This document shows positions 26,755-33,847 of a DNA stretch of 64,000 nt, in pieces. The translations under genes and the position numbers were made by a program. Source of the DNA: Aestuariibaculum sp. M13 (GTDB taxonomy: Bacteria; Bacteroidota; Bacteroidia; Flavobacteriales; Flavobacteriaceae); assembly GCF_024723255.1 (NCBI RefSeq), contig NZ_JANIAC010000002.1, forward strand, positions 248,001-312,000, written 5' to 3'. The first letter of the stretch is position 1; every line of letters starts with the position of its first letter. The notes under the pieces are model-generated. The model saw only the letters and a list, made by a program, of their open reading frames with translations, searched no databases and was not told where the DNA came from.

Positions 26755-26943
26755 ACTAAAACATTTCGTACAAACGTTAATTCTAGGTTTAGTTTACTTC
26801 TTTTTTCGGTTAAGCACAGGCTTTAGCAATTCTGAGTAGATTACTTCGTCAGTTCACTACGCTCGTGTCGGACGTAGTCAAATCCGCCAACTAGAGCATA
26901 GCGACTGGCAAAGCAAATTGCGGTTATATTATGTTGTGCTTTC
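26755..26943 (-). repeat. attC-like site 7
   Basis: On the plus strand ACTAAAAC and ATTTCGTACAAACG open the element and GTTATATTATGTTGTGC closes it. At 189 bp it is the longest element, with an extra stretch near 26840-26870. Its GTTGTGCTTTC end matches AAGCACAAC at the other end of the DUF6090 cassette (27721-27729). Confidence 0.5.
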
Positions 26944-26951
26944 GTTATTTT

Positions 26952-27698
26952 TTACAAACTCTCTTCTATAAGTGAAAGCAAATATTCCGCTTTATCTTTT
27001 CTTTTGAGTAAAATTTTAGTAAGTGCTTGTTTTCTATTCATAGCTAACCTGATTCGTTTTCTTCCTTCAATAGAATTAATGATTCTCATCAATTCCTGTT
27101 TTCTTTCAGCTTCGGTTTGTTTATATGCAACGTTATTCTCTGAAGAAAAACTATTTGGGAATTCCATTTTAGAAGCACTGAGCCAAAAATCATTGTCATT
27201 TTGAGTTTGCTCTTGCTCCCAATTCGTAAAACCTTGAGTCATATGTGTTGATTTAACGTAATACTCTGTAATGGTGCTGTCTAACTCTTTTAAACCTAAC
27301 AAATTGGTAAGCCCAACATTTTTTATCTTATCAAATGACTGTGAATTTATTTCTAATGTCGTTGCCCACAAGGGAAGTTTTTTATAAAGACTATCGGCAT
27401 CTATAGCCTCATTTAAAGAATCATTTAATATTTCAACTGAATACTTAACCTGTTTTTCATTCCCTTCAACATAAGCTATAAGAAAATTAATATCTGACCT
27501 TAAATCGTTTTTCATATTCTGTAAAAGGTCTCTTGTTCGTAGATTTTCTATTCTGTTTTGGTTCCAGTTATTCATTTGAAGGGCAATCAAAATACCAAAG
27601 ACCACTAATACGATTTCTCCCAAGGCATATTTAAGGTAATTGGTTGTTTTACCTTCATTGATAAGTCTTTTACGAATATTTCTAAAGAATTTTATCAT
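26952..27698 (-). CDS. DUF6090 family membrane-anchored protein
   Basis: A 248-aa protein of the Flavobacteria-specific DUF6090 type. It starts I-K-F-F-R-N-I-R-K-R-L, followed by Y-L-K-Y-A-L-G-E-I-V-L-V-V-F-G-I-L-I-A-L-Q-M-N-N-W-N, a single membrane helix ending at an N-N-W-N motif. A helical, charged ectodomain follows. The function is unknown. A second member (30016) lies in another cassette of the same array, with a different C-terminal half. Its edge cores AAGCACAAC and GTTGTGCTT are complementary. Confidence 0.8.
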   Translation of the reverse strand: MIKFFRNIRKRLINEGKTTNYLKYALGEIVLVVFGILIALQMNNWNQNRIENLRTRDLLQNMKNDLRSDINFLIAYVEGNEKQVKYSVEILNDSLNEAIDADSLYKKLPLWATTLEINSQSFDKIKNVGLTNLLGLKELDSTITEYYVKSTHMTQGFTNWEQEQTQNDNDFWLSASKMEFPNSFSSENNVAYKQTEAERKQELMRIINSIEGRKRIRLAMNRKQALTKILLKRKDKAEYLLSLIEESL

Positions 27699-27720
27699 TG
27701 GTTATCACTTGTTCATAATT

Positions 27721-27858
27721 AAGCACAACGGTAAATTGTATGAGTAGTGGCAGATTGCGTGATACTTTCCTGTCAAACTACTATGTTGTTTGAGCGGGCT
27801 ACAAACGTTGATATTTTGCCACTTCGCCTGACATTACTTATACAAAGTGTTATAAGAC
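27721..27858 (-). repeat. attC-like site 6
   Basis: Plus strand AAGCACAACGGTAAATTGTATG at one end and TTATACAAAGTGTTATAAGAC at the other. The inner arms GTATGAGTAGTGGCA and TGACATTACTTATAC pair imperfectly. The outer 10-mers belong to two different cassettes and do not pair with each other. Confidence 0.6.
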
Positions 27859-27876
27859 GTTTTATATCGATAGAAT

Positions 27877-29193
27877 TTAATTTTTAACAAAAGCTCCATA
27901 AACAATTTCTCTCAGCTGGGTATTTATTTCTTCAATATCAGGAGAGAATAAAACCTGTCTCATTTGAATAACTATTAAATCGTTTTCAGGATCAATCCAA
28001 AACTCTGTGCCAAAAGCTCCTCCCCAGCTATAAACTCCATTGGGGAATATTGGATGACCTTTTGAAACAGCAAATCCGTATCCGAATGTTGCAGGCCACC
28101 ATTGGAATGTGACAGTATCAATTTGATTGGAATGCATTTGTTTTGCAGTTTCCGGTTTTAGAATCCTAATGTTTCTTAAGCTACCATCATTCAGCATAGC
28201 CTGGCAAAAAAGGTAATAATCACGAGCTGTCCCTGTCATTCCGGTACCGCCCGCAAAATAATATTGTTCTTTTTGCACAGGATAATCCGGATTTACAAAC
28301 CCAATGGGCGCTTTCAATTCTACAAACTTCCCATCAGTGTTTGTGCCGTATACTTTCACCAAATCTCTTGATAATGAATCCGGGAAGTAGAAGTCCAATT
28401 TTTCTATACCTAGTGGTTTGGTGATATTTTCTCGTATATAATCATCTAATTCTAAACCTGATGCAACTTCTACCACTCTTCCCAATACATCAATACTTAA
28501 TCCGTATTGCCATTTGGTTCCCGGTTCAAAAGTGATAGGAGCTTTGCCCAATTTCTCCATAGATTCTGTGATATTTTTACCAGGCTGAAATGTGTTATTT
28601 GTAGGAACACCGCCAAGTTTCGTATAAATGGCCGAAAAGTCGGGTGACCCCCATGTAAAATCAAACTTTTCACCATAAGTTATACCCGAGGTAAATGTCA
28701 GGAGGTGGTGTATATTAATATAGGTGCTTGTTGGGGAGCTTGTCCATGTGGTGTCATTAGGATTGTAACTTGTAATAATCCCCATTTCATTAAAGGAATT
28801 AATGTATTTACCAACAGGGTCATATAGGTTTATTTTCCCCTGTTCTACCAGTTGCATGATTGCAACAGAAACAATAGGTTTAGTCATGGAAGCCAATCGA
28901 AACAAGTGGTTTTTACGATATGGTACTGTTCGTAGTGAATCTGACCAGCCTATTTCAGATTCGTAAATGATTTTCCCATTCTTGGCAATTAAGGTAACTG
29001 CTCCAGGAAATTTTTTAGCTTCAACAAACTCCATTACCATTGAATCTATTTTTGAAAGACTATCTAAGCGCATACCTGATTCTTCCGGTGTAGCAAACAG
29101 GAATTTATTCTGCTTTATCTCCTTCTCTTTACGATTACAACTATAATTGAAAATGATAATCGTTAATAACAAAATTAACTTATATAACTTCAT
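27877..29193 (-). CDS. Class C beta-lactamase-like serine hydrolase lipoprotein
   Basis: About 438 aa from the ATG at 29193, which opens a lipoprotein signal (FNYSC, Cys19); the longer frame reads back into the attC-like site. Seen: catalytic S-M-T-K at 102-105, the second motif as W-Q-Y-G-L-S-I-D (Y-x-S instead of Y-x-N), and C-terminal Y-S-W-G-G-A-F-G-T-E as the KTG-box equivalent. Members are esterases or D-peptidases rather than antibiotic-resistance enzymes. It forms one array unit, with edge cores GTCTTATAAC upstream and GTTATAAGAC downstream, perfectly complementary. Confidence 0.85.
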   Translation of the reverse strand: MKLYKLILLLTIIIFNYSCNRKEKEIKQNKFLFATPEESGMRLDSLSKIDSMVMEFVEAKKFPGAVTLIAKNGKIIYESEIGWSDSLRTVPYRKNHLFRLASMTKPIVSVAIMQLVEQGKINLYDPVGKYINSFNEMGIITSYNPNDTTWTSSPTSTYINIHHLLTFTSGITYGEKFDFTWGSPDFSAIYTKLGGVPTNNTFQPGKNITESMEKLGKAPITFEPGTKWQYGLSIDVLGRVVEVASGLELDDYIRENITKPLGIEKLDFYFPDSLSRDLVKVYGTNTDGKFVELKAPIGFVNPDYPVQKEQYYFAGGTGMTGTARDYYLFCQAMLNDGSLRNIRILKPETAKQMHSNQIDTVTFQWWPATFGYGFAVSKGHPIFPNGVYSWGGAFGTEFWIDPENDLIVIQMRQVLFSPDIEEINTQLREIVYGAFVKN

Positions 29194-29218
29194 ATACAAT
29201 ATTCTATAGTACCCGAAT

Positions 29219-29358
29219 GTCTTATAACGGTTTGTGTAAGGATAGTTGCGTGTGCGAGCAACTAACTTACTAAAAATGGAACGAACCAGAGGAAAATCCG
29301 CAGGATTTTCCGAGTAGGCTAGAACCAAGCAATTATTTTTACACGTTGTTACCACAAG
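29219..29358 (-). repeat. attC-like site 5
   Basis: 140 bp. Plus-strand ends are GTCTTATAAC-GGTTTGTGTAAG and TTACACGTT-GTTACCACAAG. The interior has a smaller hairpin (GGAAAATCCGC / AGGATTTTCC). The inner boxes TGTGTAAG and TTTACACG pair; the outermost 10 bases differ, as expected when two different cassettes abut. Confidence 0.65.
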
Positions 29359-29365
29359 TTATTTT

Positions 29366-29824
29366 TTATCTGGTCACTTTCATAAAGTCATCCGAATAAA
29401 TACAATTTTGTCCAGTTTTGTCCAAAATGAAAGTTTGTTCAATTAAGTCATTAGGGTTATTGCTCAAAGTGAATTTACAACTTATCATTTTTGCAATAAT
29501 TTCTTTTTGGTCTCTGTTTTTCAAATTTTCAGGGATATTTTTGATTGTAATTTGTTCTCTTTTGGAGTTTTGGTTAATATAAGAGTCAAAATTGTTCTCG
29601 TCGCTCAGAACTGCAATATATGACATTGGTATATCCGCAATGCTAAATGAATGAAATCTAACATTAATATCATTAGTCGGATAGTTTGGAATCAGATAAT
29701 TGGCAACAGTTCTTTCTTCTATTGTCAGCGGTTCCTTTCCACTTTCTGAAATGTTACATGAGTTAAATGAAATTCCAATTAGAATAATTAGTAAGGTCTT
29801 TAAAAAAGTCAGTTTGGTTTTCAT
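29366..29824 (-). CDS. Small hypothetical lipoprotein (cassette gene)
   Basis: A 152-aa protein with a lipobox (G-I-S-F-N-S-C, Cys23) and a mature part beginning N-I-S-E-S-G-K-E-P-L-T-I-E-E-R-T-V-A-N-Y-L-I-P-N-Y-P. The C-terminus has strands such as F-I-L-D-K-T-G-Q-N-C-I-Y-S-D-D-F. No known family is recognised. It is bounded by TTGTGGTAAC and GTTACCACAA, complementary edge cores of one cassette. Confidence 0.65.
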   Translation of the reverse strand: MKTKLTFLKTLLIILIGISFNSCNISESGKEPLTIEERTVANYLIPNYPTNDINVRFHSFSIADIPMSYIAVLSDENNFDSYINQNSKREQITIKNIPENLKNRDQKEIIAKMISCKFTLSNNPNDLIEQTFILDKTGQNCIYSDDFMKVTR

Positions 29825-29846
29825 ATTTAGTGTTGTTTGTTATAAT

Positions 29847-29986
29847 TTGTGGTAACGGTTTGTGTATAGTTTCGTTGCGTGAAAATCCGCAGGATTTTTG
29901 TGTTAAGAAACTAAGATAGTAAAGTTGCGAGGATTTTCCGAGAGGAAAATCGGAAGCAATGAATTATACATGGTGTTGTGCTTTCG
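29847..29986 (-). repeat. attC-like site 4
   Basis: 140 bp. Plus-strand ends are TTGTGGTAAC-GGTTTGTGTATAG and TATACATGGTGTTGTGCTTTC. The second-level arms TTTCGTTGCG and GCAATGAATTATACA pair. Two internal ATCCGCAGGATTTT / AAAATCG runs form secondary hairpins. Confidence 0.65.
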
Positions 29987-30015
29987 TTATTTAATTGGAT
30001 GAGATACCGATCGAT

Positions 30016-30834
30016 CTAAGGTTTTATTTCCTTTTCTATCTTGACAAGAAGACCACTGGTTAAATCTAAAATATCATTATACCTATAATAAACGTTTCTA
30101 TGGGCAATGTATAAGCTTTTGTATGCAATAAAAAGTTCCTTGTTATTAAAGAATTCTTCCAAATTGGATTGAAAAGGGACTTTATCCAAATCAGGTGGAA
30201 TTAGGTATAAGCCAAGTTCATAATTTTTGCGTTGGGTTACTTTTTCTAAATTCTCACTATAATAATTTTTATGTTCTTCTAGTGAAGTAAAAGTATTGGG
30301 AAAATTTTGATTTACTTTTTCTACCCCTTTACGGTAATAGGTTTCCTCGTACCGACGAATGTCTTTTAGCAAATAGTCTACCTTTTCCAAATAAGAGGTC
30401 AGCTCATTTTTAATACTGTCTGAGCTTATATTATCCATATTTCCTGAATTGATAAGCGACCTTAAAGTGCCAAGAACTGGACTATAAATTCTACTGCTCA
30501 TAGGGATGCGTATTGACTTTTCAATAGTATCATTCGGAATCTCTTCTTTCCAGAATGCCCTTTCTACTAAAGCACTGGCACGGGCCCTATCCAGATAAAA
30601 AGCACTAATTTTTTTAAGTTCCGTTTCTGATGTTTTTAAATCGGTTTCAAGCTGTTTAAGAATGGTGGACTCTATATTTTTCCTATTGCGTTCATTGTTC
30701 CACTCATTAACCTGAAGAGCAATCAATATCCCAAGAACTACCAAAATTGTTTCTCCAAAAGCATATTTTAGGTAATTAATAGTTTTATTTTCTTTTATGC
30801 TGTTTTGTCTAATTTTTCTAAAGAATTTAATCAT
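30016..30834 (-). CDS. DUF6090 family membrane-anchored protein
   Basis: A 272-aa second copy of the DUF6090 architecture: I-K-F-F-R-K-I-R-Q at the start and Y-L-K-Y-A-F-G-E-T-I-L-V-V-L-G-I-L-I-A-L-Q-V-N-E-W-N for the helix. The ectodomain differs from the paralogue at 26952 apart from general helical character. Both sit in cassettes with similar AAGCACAAC edge cores, which suggests that one cassette arose from the other or that both were acquired from a related pool. The function is unknown. Confidence 0.8.
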   Translation of the reverse strand: MIKFFRKIRQNSIKENKTINYLKYAFGETILVVLGILIALQVNEWNNERNRKNIESTILKQLETDLKTSETELKKISAFYLDRARASALVERAFWKEEIPNDTIEKSIRIPMSSRIYSPVLGTLRSLINSGNMDNISSDSIKNELTSYLEKVDYLLKDIRRYEETYYRKGVEKVNQNFPNTFTSLEEHKNYYSENLEKVTQRKNYELGLYLIPPDLDKVPFQSNLEEFFNNKELFIAYKSLYIAHRNVYYRYNDILDLTSGLLVKIEKEIKP

Positions 30835-30855
30835 TGGTTAATGGTTGGTTATTAT

Positions 30856-30993
30856 GAAGCACAACGGTTTGTATAACCGTCAGTTATCGGTTTGGTTTAC
30901 TTTGTTTTTCGGTTTAGCACTGGCGTTAGCAATTCCGAGTGGATTCGGACGCAGTCGAATCCGCCGTAATTGCGGTTATATATTGTTAGCTAC
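30856..30993 (-). repeat. attC-like site 3
   Basis: 138 bp, nearly identical to site 1 in its core (plus strand GTATAACCGTCAGTTATCGG, CCGAGTGGATTCGGAC, AATTGCGGTTATATA). Outer boxes are GAAGCACAAC and GTTAGCTAC. The inner ATTCCGAGTGGATTCGGA and TCGAATCCGCCGTAATT stretches form a cruciform-like hairpin. Confidence 0.7.
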
Positions 30994-31003
30994 AGTTTTT
31001 ATT

Positions 31004-31486
31004 TTAAGTCGGATTGTATTTAACAAAGTCATAATTCATTTTTTTTGCTATTTTTTTAGCTTCTAAATTAGCACTTTCTATATTTTTAAAATCTTTTATT
31101 TTTATTTTTTCTCTATGTGTTTTGTCCAATAAACAAACTCTAAAGACTTTATTTTTCTCTGAAAACTGGACTCCTGTTCTACTATATCCATGACTTTTTA
31201 AATTCAGGTGTAATAAAGTGACGTAAGAATAATTTTCTAGAGTTTTCCAATTCCCAATTTTTATAAGAAAGAGTCCAACATAGTGTTTCGTTTTCTTTTT
31301 TTCAAAATCAATTAATGTACCTTTTCTGGTAAAAACTATTATTAATCCAATTACTAAAAAAGAAAGACCTGCAATTGCTTTTTTATCAAAATTTACAATT
31401 AATAGTATGCCTGAAATTAAAAGAGTTATTCCGATTATTAAAAACATTAAAGGAAAAACTTTTTCTCTTTTGTAATCAATTATCAT
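31004..31486 (-). CDS. Small two-helix membrane protein (cassette gene)
   Basis: A 160-aa protein with two N-terminal hydrophobic helices (F-L-I-I-G-I-T-L-L-I-S-G-I-L-L-I-V and G-L-S-F-L-V-I-G-L-I-I-V-F) and a soluble tail with L-F-L-I-K-I-G-N-W-K-T-L-E-N-Y-S-Y-V-T-L-L-H-L. This resembles PH-like or DUF-type membrane-associated domains, but no firm assignment can be made. Edge cores are TTGTGGCTAAC upstream and GTTAGCTAC downstream (8 of 9 complementary). Confidence 0.65.
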   Translation of the reverse strand: MIIDYKREKVFPLMFLIIGITLLISGILLIVNFDKKAIAGLSFLVIGLIIVFTRKGTLIDFEKKKTKHYVGLFLIKIGNWKTLENYSYVTLLHLNLKSHGYSRTGVQFSEKNKVFRVCLLDKTHREKIKIKDFKNIESANLEAKKIAKKMNYDFVKYNPT

Positions 31487-31503
31487 ATAGGTTTAGGTTA
31501 ATT

Positions 31504-31568
31504 GTGGCTAACGGTTTAGCTATGCGCAGTGTCCCGAAGGGCATTGCGTATAGGTGTTGTTGTGGCTA
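31504..31568 (-). repeat. attC-like site 2 (compact)
   Basis: 65 bp, the tidiest hairpin. TATGCGCAGTG pairs with CATTGCGTATA around a TCCCGAAGGG loop. The box GTTGTGGCTA at 31559-31568 is the perfect complement of TAGCCACAAC at 32126-32135, the other end of the same cassette. The stop codon of the neighbouring gene (TAG, 31566-31568) lies inside this box. Confidence 0.75.
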
Positions 31569-32120
31569 GTATTTTTTTCTTTTATAATCAATTACAACTT
31601 CAATTTCAGGTATCCATTCGCGTCCACCAATATTGTACATTTTCGAGTCAATCAGTATTAGTGAATGACCATTGTAAACATAAGTATCATCCCTGTATTT
31701 GATTTTTTTGTGTTCTGAATTATCAACGTGTGGAATGTCATATTCTGCAATGAAGACTTTGTTACCTTCAATTCTGTATGTCATTTCATACTCTTCTTCC
31801 ATTTCACAATTATAACTTACACCTATTCCATTTTCTTGAAATTTCAAAAACGATTCACAGTTGTCAAATGGTCTGTAAATCCATTGATTTCTAGTTAGAA
31901 AATCAACAATTACATTATTAATTGTTATGGTGTCCAAAATGGTTTTAAACAACTCTTCACCAACTTTCTTTTTAATTATTTGGTTGTCAATTTTTTCAAT
32001 TAAACGTGACTCTGATTGGCTTTTGTCAACCACTTGAATTTCTGATTCCTGTTGTCTAGCTTTTTGACCACAAGAACACAAGAATGTCAATACTAATAAT
32101 GTCTGTATTATTATCTTCAT
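31566..32120 (-). CDS. Hypothetical lipoprotein (cassette gene)
   Basis: About 184 aa from the ATG at 32120, which opens a lipoprotein signal (M-K-I-I-I-Q-T-L-L-V-L-T-F-L-C-S-C). A GTG at 32132 in the attC-like box could also initiate but would add only four residues. The body has a strand-rich C-terminal half (Y-E-M-T-Y-R-I-E-G-N-K-V-F-I-A-E-Y-D). No family is recognised. The TAG stop lies in the downstream attC-like box, so the reading frame ends within the recombination site. Confidence 0.7.
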   Translation of the reverse strand: MKIIIQTLLVLTFLCSCGQKARQQESEIQVVDKSQSESRLIEKIDNQIIKKKVGEELFKTILDTITINNVIVDFLTRNQWIYRPFDNCESFLKFQENGIGVSYNCEMEEEYEMTYRIEGNKVFIAEYDIPHVDNSEHKKIKYRDDTYVYNGHSLILIDSKMYNIGGREWIPEIEVVIDYKRKKY

Positions 32121-32125
32121 ATTAT

Positions 32126-32265
32126 TAGCCACAACGGTTCGTATAACCGTCAGTTATCGGTTTGGTTTTTTTTTATTTTTCGGTTTAGCACTATTGTTAG
32201 CAATTCCGAGTGGATTCGGACACAGTCGAATCCGCCGTAATTGCGGTTATATAGTGTTGTAACAC
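32126..32265 (-). repeat. attC-like site 1
   Basis: About 140 bp. Plus-strand ends are TAGCCACAAC-GGTTCGTATAACCG and CGGTTATATAGTGTTGTAACAC. The interior closely matches site 3, including the CCGAGTGGATTCGGAC hairpin. GTTGTAACAC (32256-32265) is the exact complement of GTGTTACAAC (32837-32846) at the other end of the adjoining cassette. Confidence 0.75.
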
Positions 32266-32816
32266 GTTTTTATTCCGTTAAATATTGTATTTAGTTCAAT
32301 TTCTTTTTTTTCAATTCCATCCATTTTGTCAATTTTCTGTCCAAATATTTTTTTCCAAAAACCTCTTTTTGTAAAGTCATACGAATAGCTGAAGTTAGGG
32401 TTAGACTCAGAAATGTAAAGTTTGGATTTCAGGATTTTTTTGTTTTTTATGAATTGCACTTCTTTTCCTTTTAGTCCTTTTTCAAGAATTGAGATAATAC
32501 CATTTCGATTAAGCTCATTAAATTCTAAAGCTGGGTCTCCATAATTTGGCGGTTCGCTAAAATGATATTGATAAAAGTATTCCCCGAATACATATTTGTT
32601 ATATCCAGGAACTGTCGGATTGAAAATATGAAGATAAATCAGTTTATTTTCTTTGGTAAAATATCCGACACGAATTTCAGTCAGAGAACCTTTTTTAGTT
32701 GATTTGAATGTTTCAATTTCAGTTGTATTTCTTAAATCAGAAGTTGCATTTTCAAATTGTCCGCTGTCAATTAAAATTCGGTTAATAAACTCTTTCCAAT
32801 CTTTAAATTCCTGCAT
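32247..32816 (-). CDS. Hypothetical protein (first cassette gene)
   Basis: About 189 aa from the ATG at 32816; the longer frame would need a TTG start. It begins M-Q-E-F-K-D-W-K-E-F-I-N-R-I-L-I-D-S-G-Q-F and contains aromatic strands (L-I-Y-L-H-I-F-N-P-T-V-P-G-Y-N-K-Y-V-F-G-E-Y-F-Y-Q-Y-H-F). No signal peptide or known domain is seen. Its stop TAA (32247-32249) lies inside the attC-like arm, so its last codons (C-Y-N-T-I) are encoded by the recombination site. Confidence 0.65.
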   Translation of the reverse strand: MQEFKDWKEFINRILIDSGQFENATSDLRNTTEIETFKSTKKGSLTEIRVGYFTKENKLIYLHIFNPTVPGYNKYVFGEYFYQYHFSEPPNYGDPALEFNELNRNGIISILEKGLKGKEVQFIKNKKILKSKLYISESNPNFSYSYDFTKRGFWKKIFGQKIDKMDGIEKKEIELNTIFNGIKTCYNTI

Positions 32817-32836
32817 TTTTCTTGATTTGGTCAAAT

Positions 32837-32874
32837 GTGTTACAACAAGTACATAAACACACTGGTGTGTTTAT
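32837..32874 (-). repeat. Leading edge of the cassette array with a palindrome
   Basis: The core GTGTTACAAC (32837-32846) opens the first cassette. It is followed by a perfect 10-bp stem ATAAACACAC / GTGTGTTTAT (32853-32874, TG loop). This palindrome differs from the other sites and may be a truncated attC, an attI-like junction or a simple hairpin. No integrase gene lies beyond it within the window. Confidence 0.4.
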
Positions 32875-33176
32875 TTCTATTATATATACACCCAAATATA
32901 CATAAATACCTACAAGAAATTACCTTTATTTAAGAAAATACACATTTAATTGAAACGCCTGTTTTAGGGGTTTCCTTCGAGTCATGTTCGATAGTCCTTC
33001 GGGATTTCTTCGGTAAACGCCTTATTTTACGAAGAAAACCCGAAGATTTCCCGAAGGAAATACGAAGTAAACTCCTGAAAAGCACATTTTACATAATTAA
33101 AATCTTACATTAAAATTATATTCGTAAGGTTTTTCTTTGTATATTTAATTTTAGTAACCCCTTAATAATCAAACTC
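32875..33176. other. Intergenic region with a long imperfect inverted repeat
   Basis: Between the array and the DUF6266 gene. CCTTCGGGATTTCTTCGG (32997-33014) pairs with CCGAAGATTTCCCGAAGG (33040-33057), with one mismatch and a one-base offset, around a 25-nt loop. Flanking AAACGCC/GGGGTTTCC words are scattered. No coding frame is supported. Confidence 0.4.
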
Positions 33177-33818
33177 ATGGCAACATACCAACAAGGTGTT
33201 TTAGGCGACTTCTCAGGAAAAGTAGGGACTGTAATTGGCAGTCGCTGGCGCGGTAAAGCAGTGTTGCGATCGCTACCCAACAAGTCGCAAAAACCACCAA
33301 CACCAGCCCAACAAAAGCAACGCAATAGATTTAAATGTATCCACAGCTTTTTAACCCCCATTAAAGACCTTTTAAATGAGACCTTTGGAGCACCTGTAAA
33401 AAGTAAATCGCGATACAATCTGGGGTTTTCGTATCACTTAAAAGAAGCTACCATTTTTAATGGTGTAGACTTTGAAATACAGTATAACAAAGTATTAATA
33501 AGCATGGGGCCGTTATGTGGTGTAGAGAGTCCCTTGGTGACACATCCGGAAACAGGTCATCTCCATCTGCAATGGGCAGACAACAGTAATCAAGGCATGG
33601 CCTACCACGATGATGTACTTTTGGTTGTGGCCTATGCCCCGGCGCTTAAACTATTCTCTTGTTTTACACATATGGCACGCCGTACTAATGGCGAATGCCT
33701 GTTGGATTTTGAACTGGTTTTTCACGGGCTTGAAGTTGAGCTTTGGGCAGGATTTACCAATAGCAATAAACAGCTAAGTGCAACCAGTATGTATTTAGGG
33801 AATTATACCGTACAATAG
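33177..33818 (+). CDS. DUF6266 family protein
   Basis: A 213-aa Flavobacteria-restricted protein. The N-terminus M-A-T-Y-Q-Q-G-V-L-G-D-F-S-G-K-V-G-T-V-I-G-S-R-W-R-G and K-P-P-T-P-A-Q-Q-K-Q-R-N-R-F are the diagnostic DUF6266 opening; the C-terminal half is strand-rich. Family members often occur in multiple copies beside recombination-prone sites. The function is unknown. It converges with the Lgt-like gene, with a 29-nt gap between stops. Confidence 0.85.
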   Translation: MATYQQGVLGDFSGKVGTVIGSRWRGKAVLRSLPNKSQKPPTPAQQKQRNRFKCIHSFLTPIKDLLNETFGAPVKSKSRYNLGFSYHLKEATIFNGVDFEIQYNKVLISMGPLCGVESPLVTHPETGHLHLQWADNSNQGMAYHDDVLLVVAYAPALKLFSCFTHMARRTNGECLLDFELVFHGLEVELWAGFTNSNKQLSATSMYLGNYTVQ

Positions 33819-33847
33819 CCCGTAATTAAATCATTGTATGATTCTTA

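Larger units (their letters stand above)
23503..32846 (-). mobile_element. Integron-like gene cassette array without integrase (CALIN-like)
   Basis: About 9.3 kb containing ten single-gene units, all on the minus strand, separated by inverted-repeat elements of 31-189 bp. The elements share outer boxes (minus strand): AAC-A-nnn-TRTA at one side and TATACRAACC-GTT at the other. In seven units the 8-11 bp at the 5' edge is complementary to that at the 3' edge of the same unit, with 8 to 11 matching bases. Examples are 32837-32846 with 32256-32265, 32126-32135 with 31559-31568, and 29219-29228 with 27849-27858. An eighth (23535 gene) fits with one mismatch in seven. This is the arrangement expected for attC-bounded cassettes. 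No integrase is present in the window. Confidence 0.65.

Noticed and set aside
23503-32846. The array as a set of simple Rho-independent terminators
   Set aside because: Elements lack T-runs, are much longer than terminator stems, share boxes, and pair across gene units rather than within each element.
32853-32874. Perfect palindrome as a terminator
   Set aside because: No T-run follows on either strand and no gene ends next to it in the right direction.
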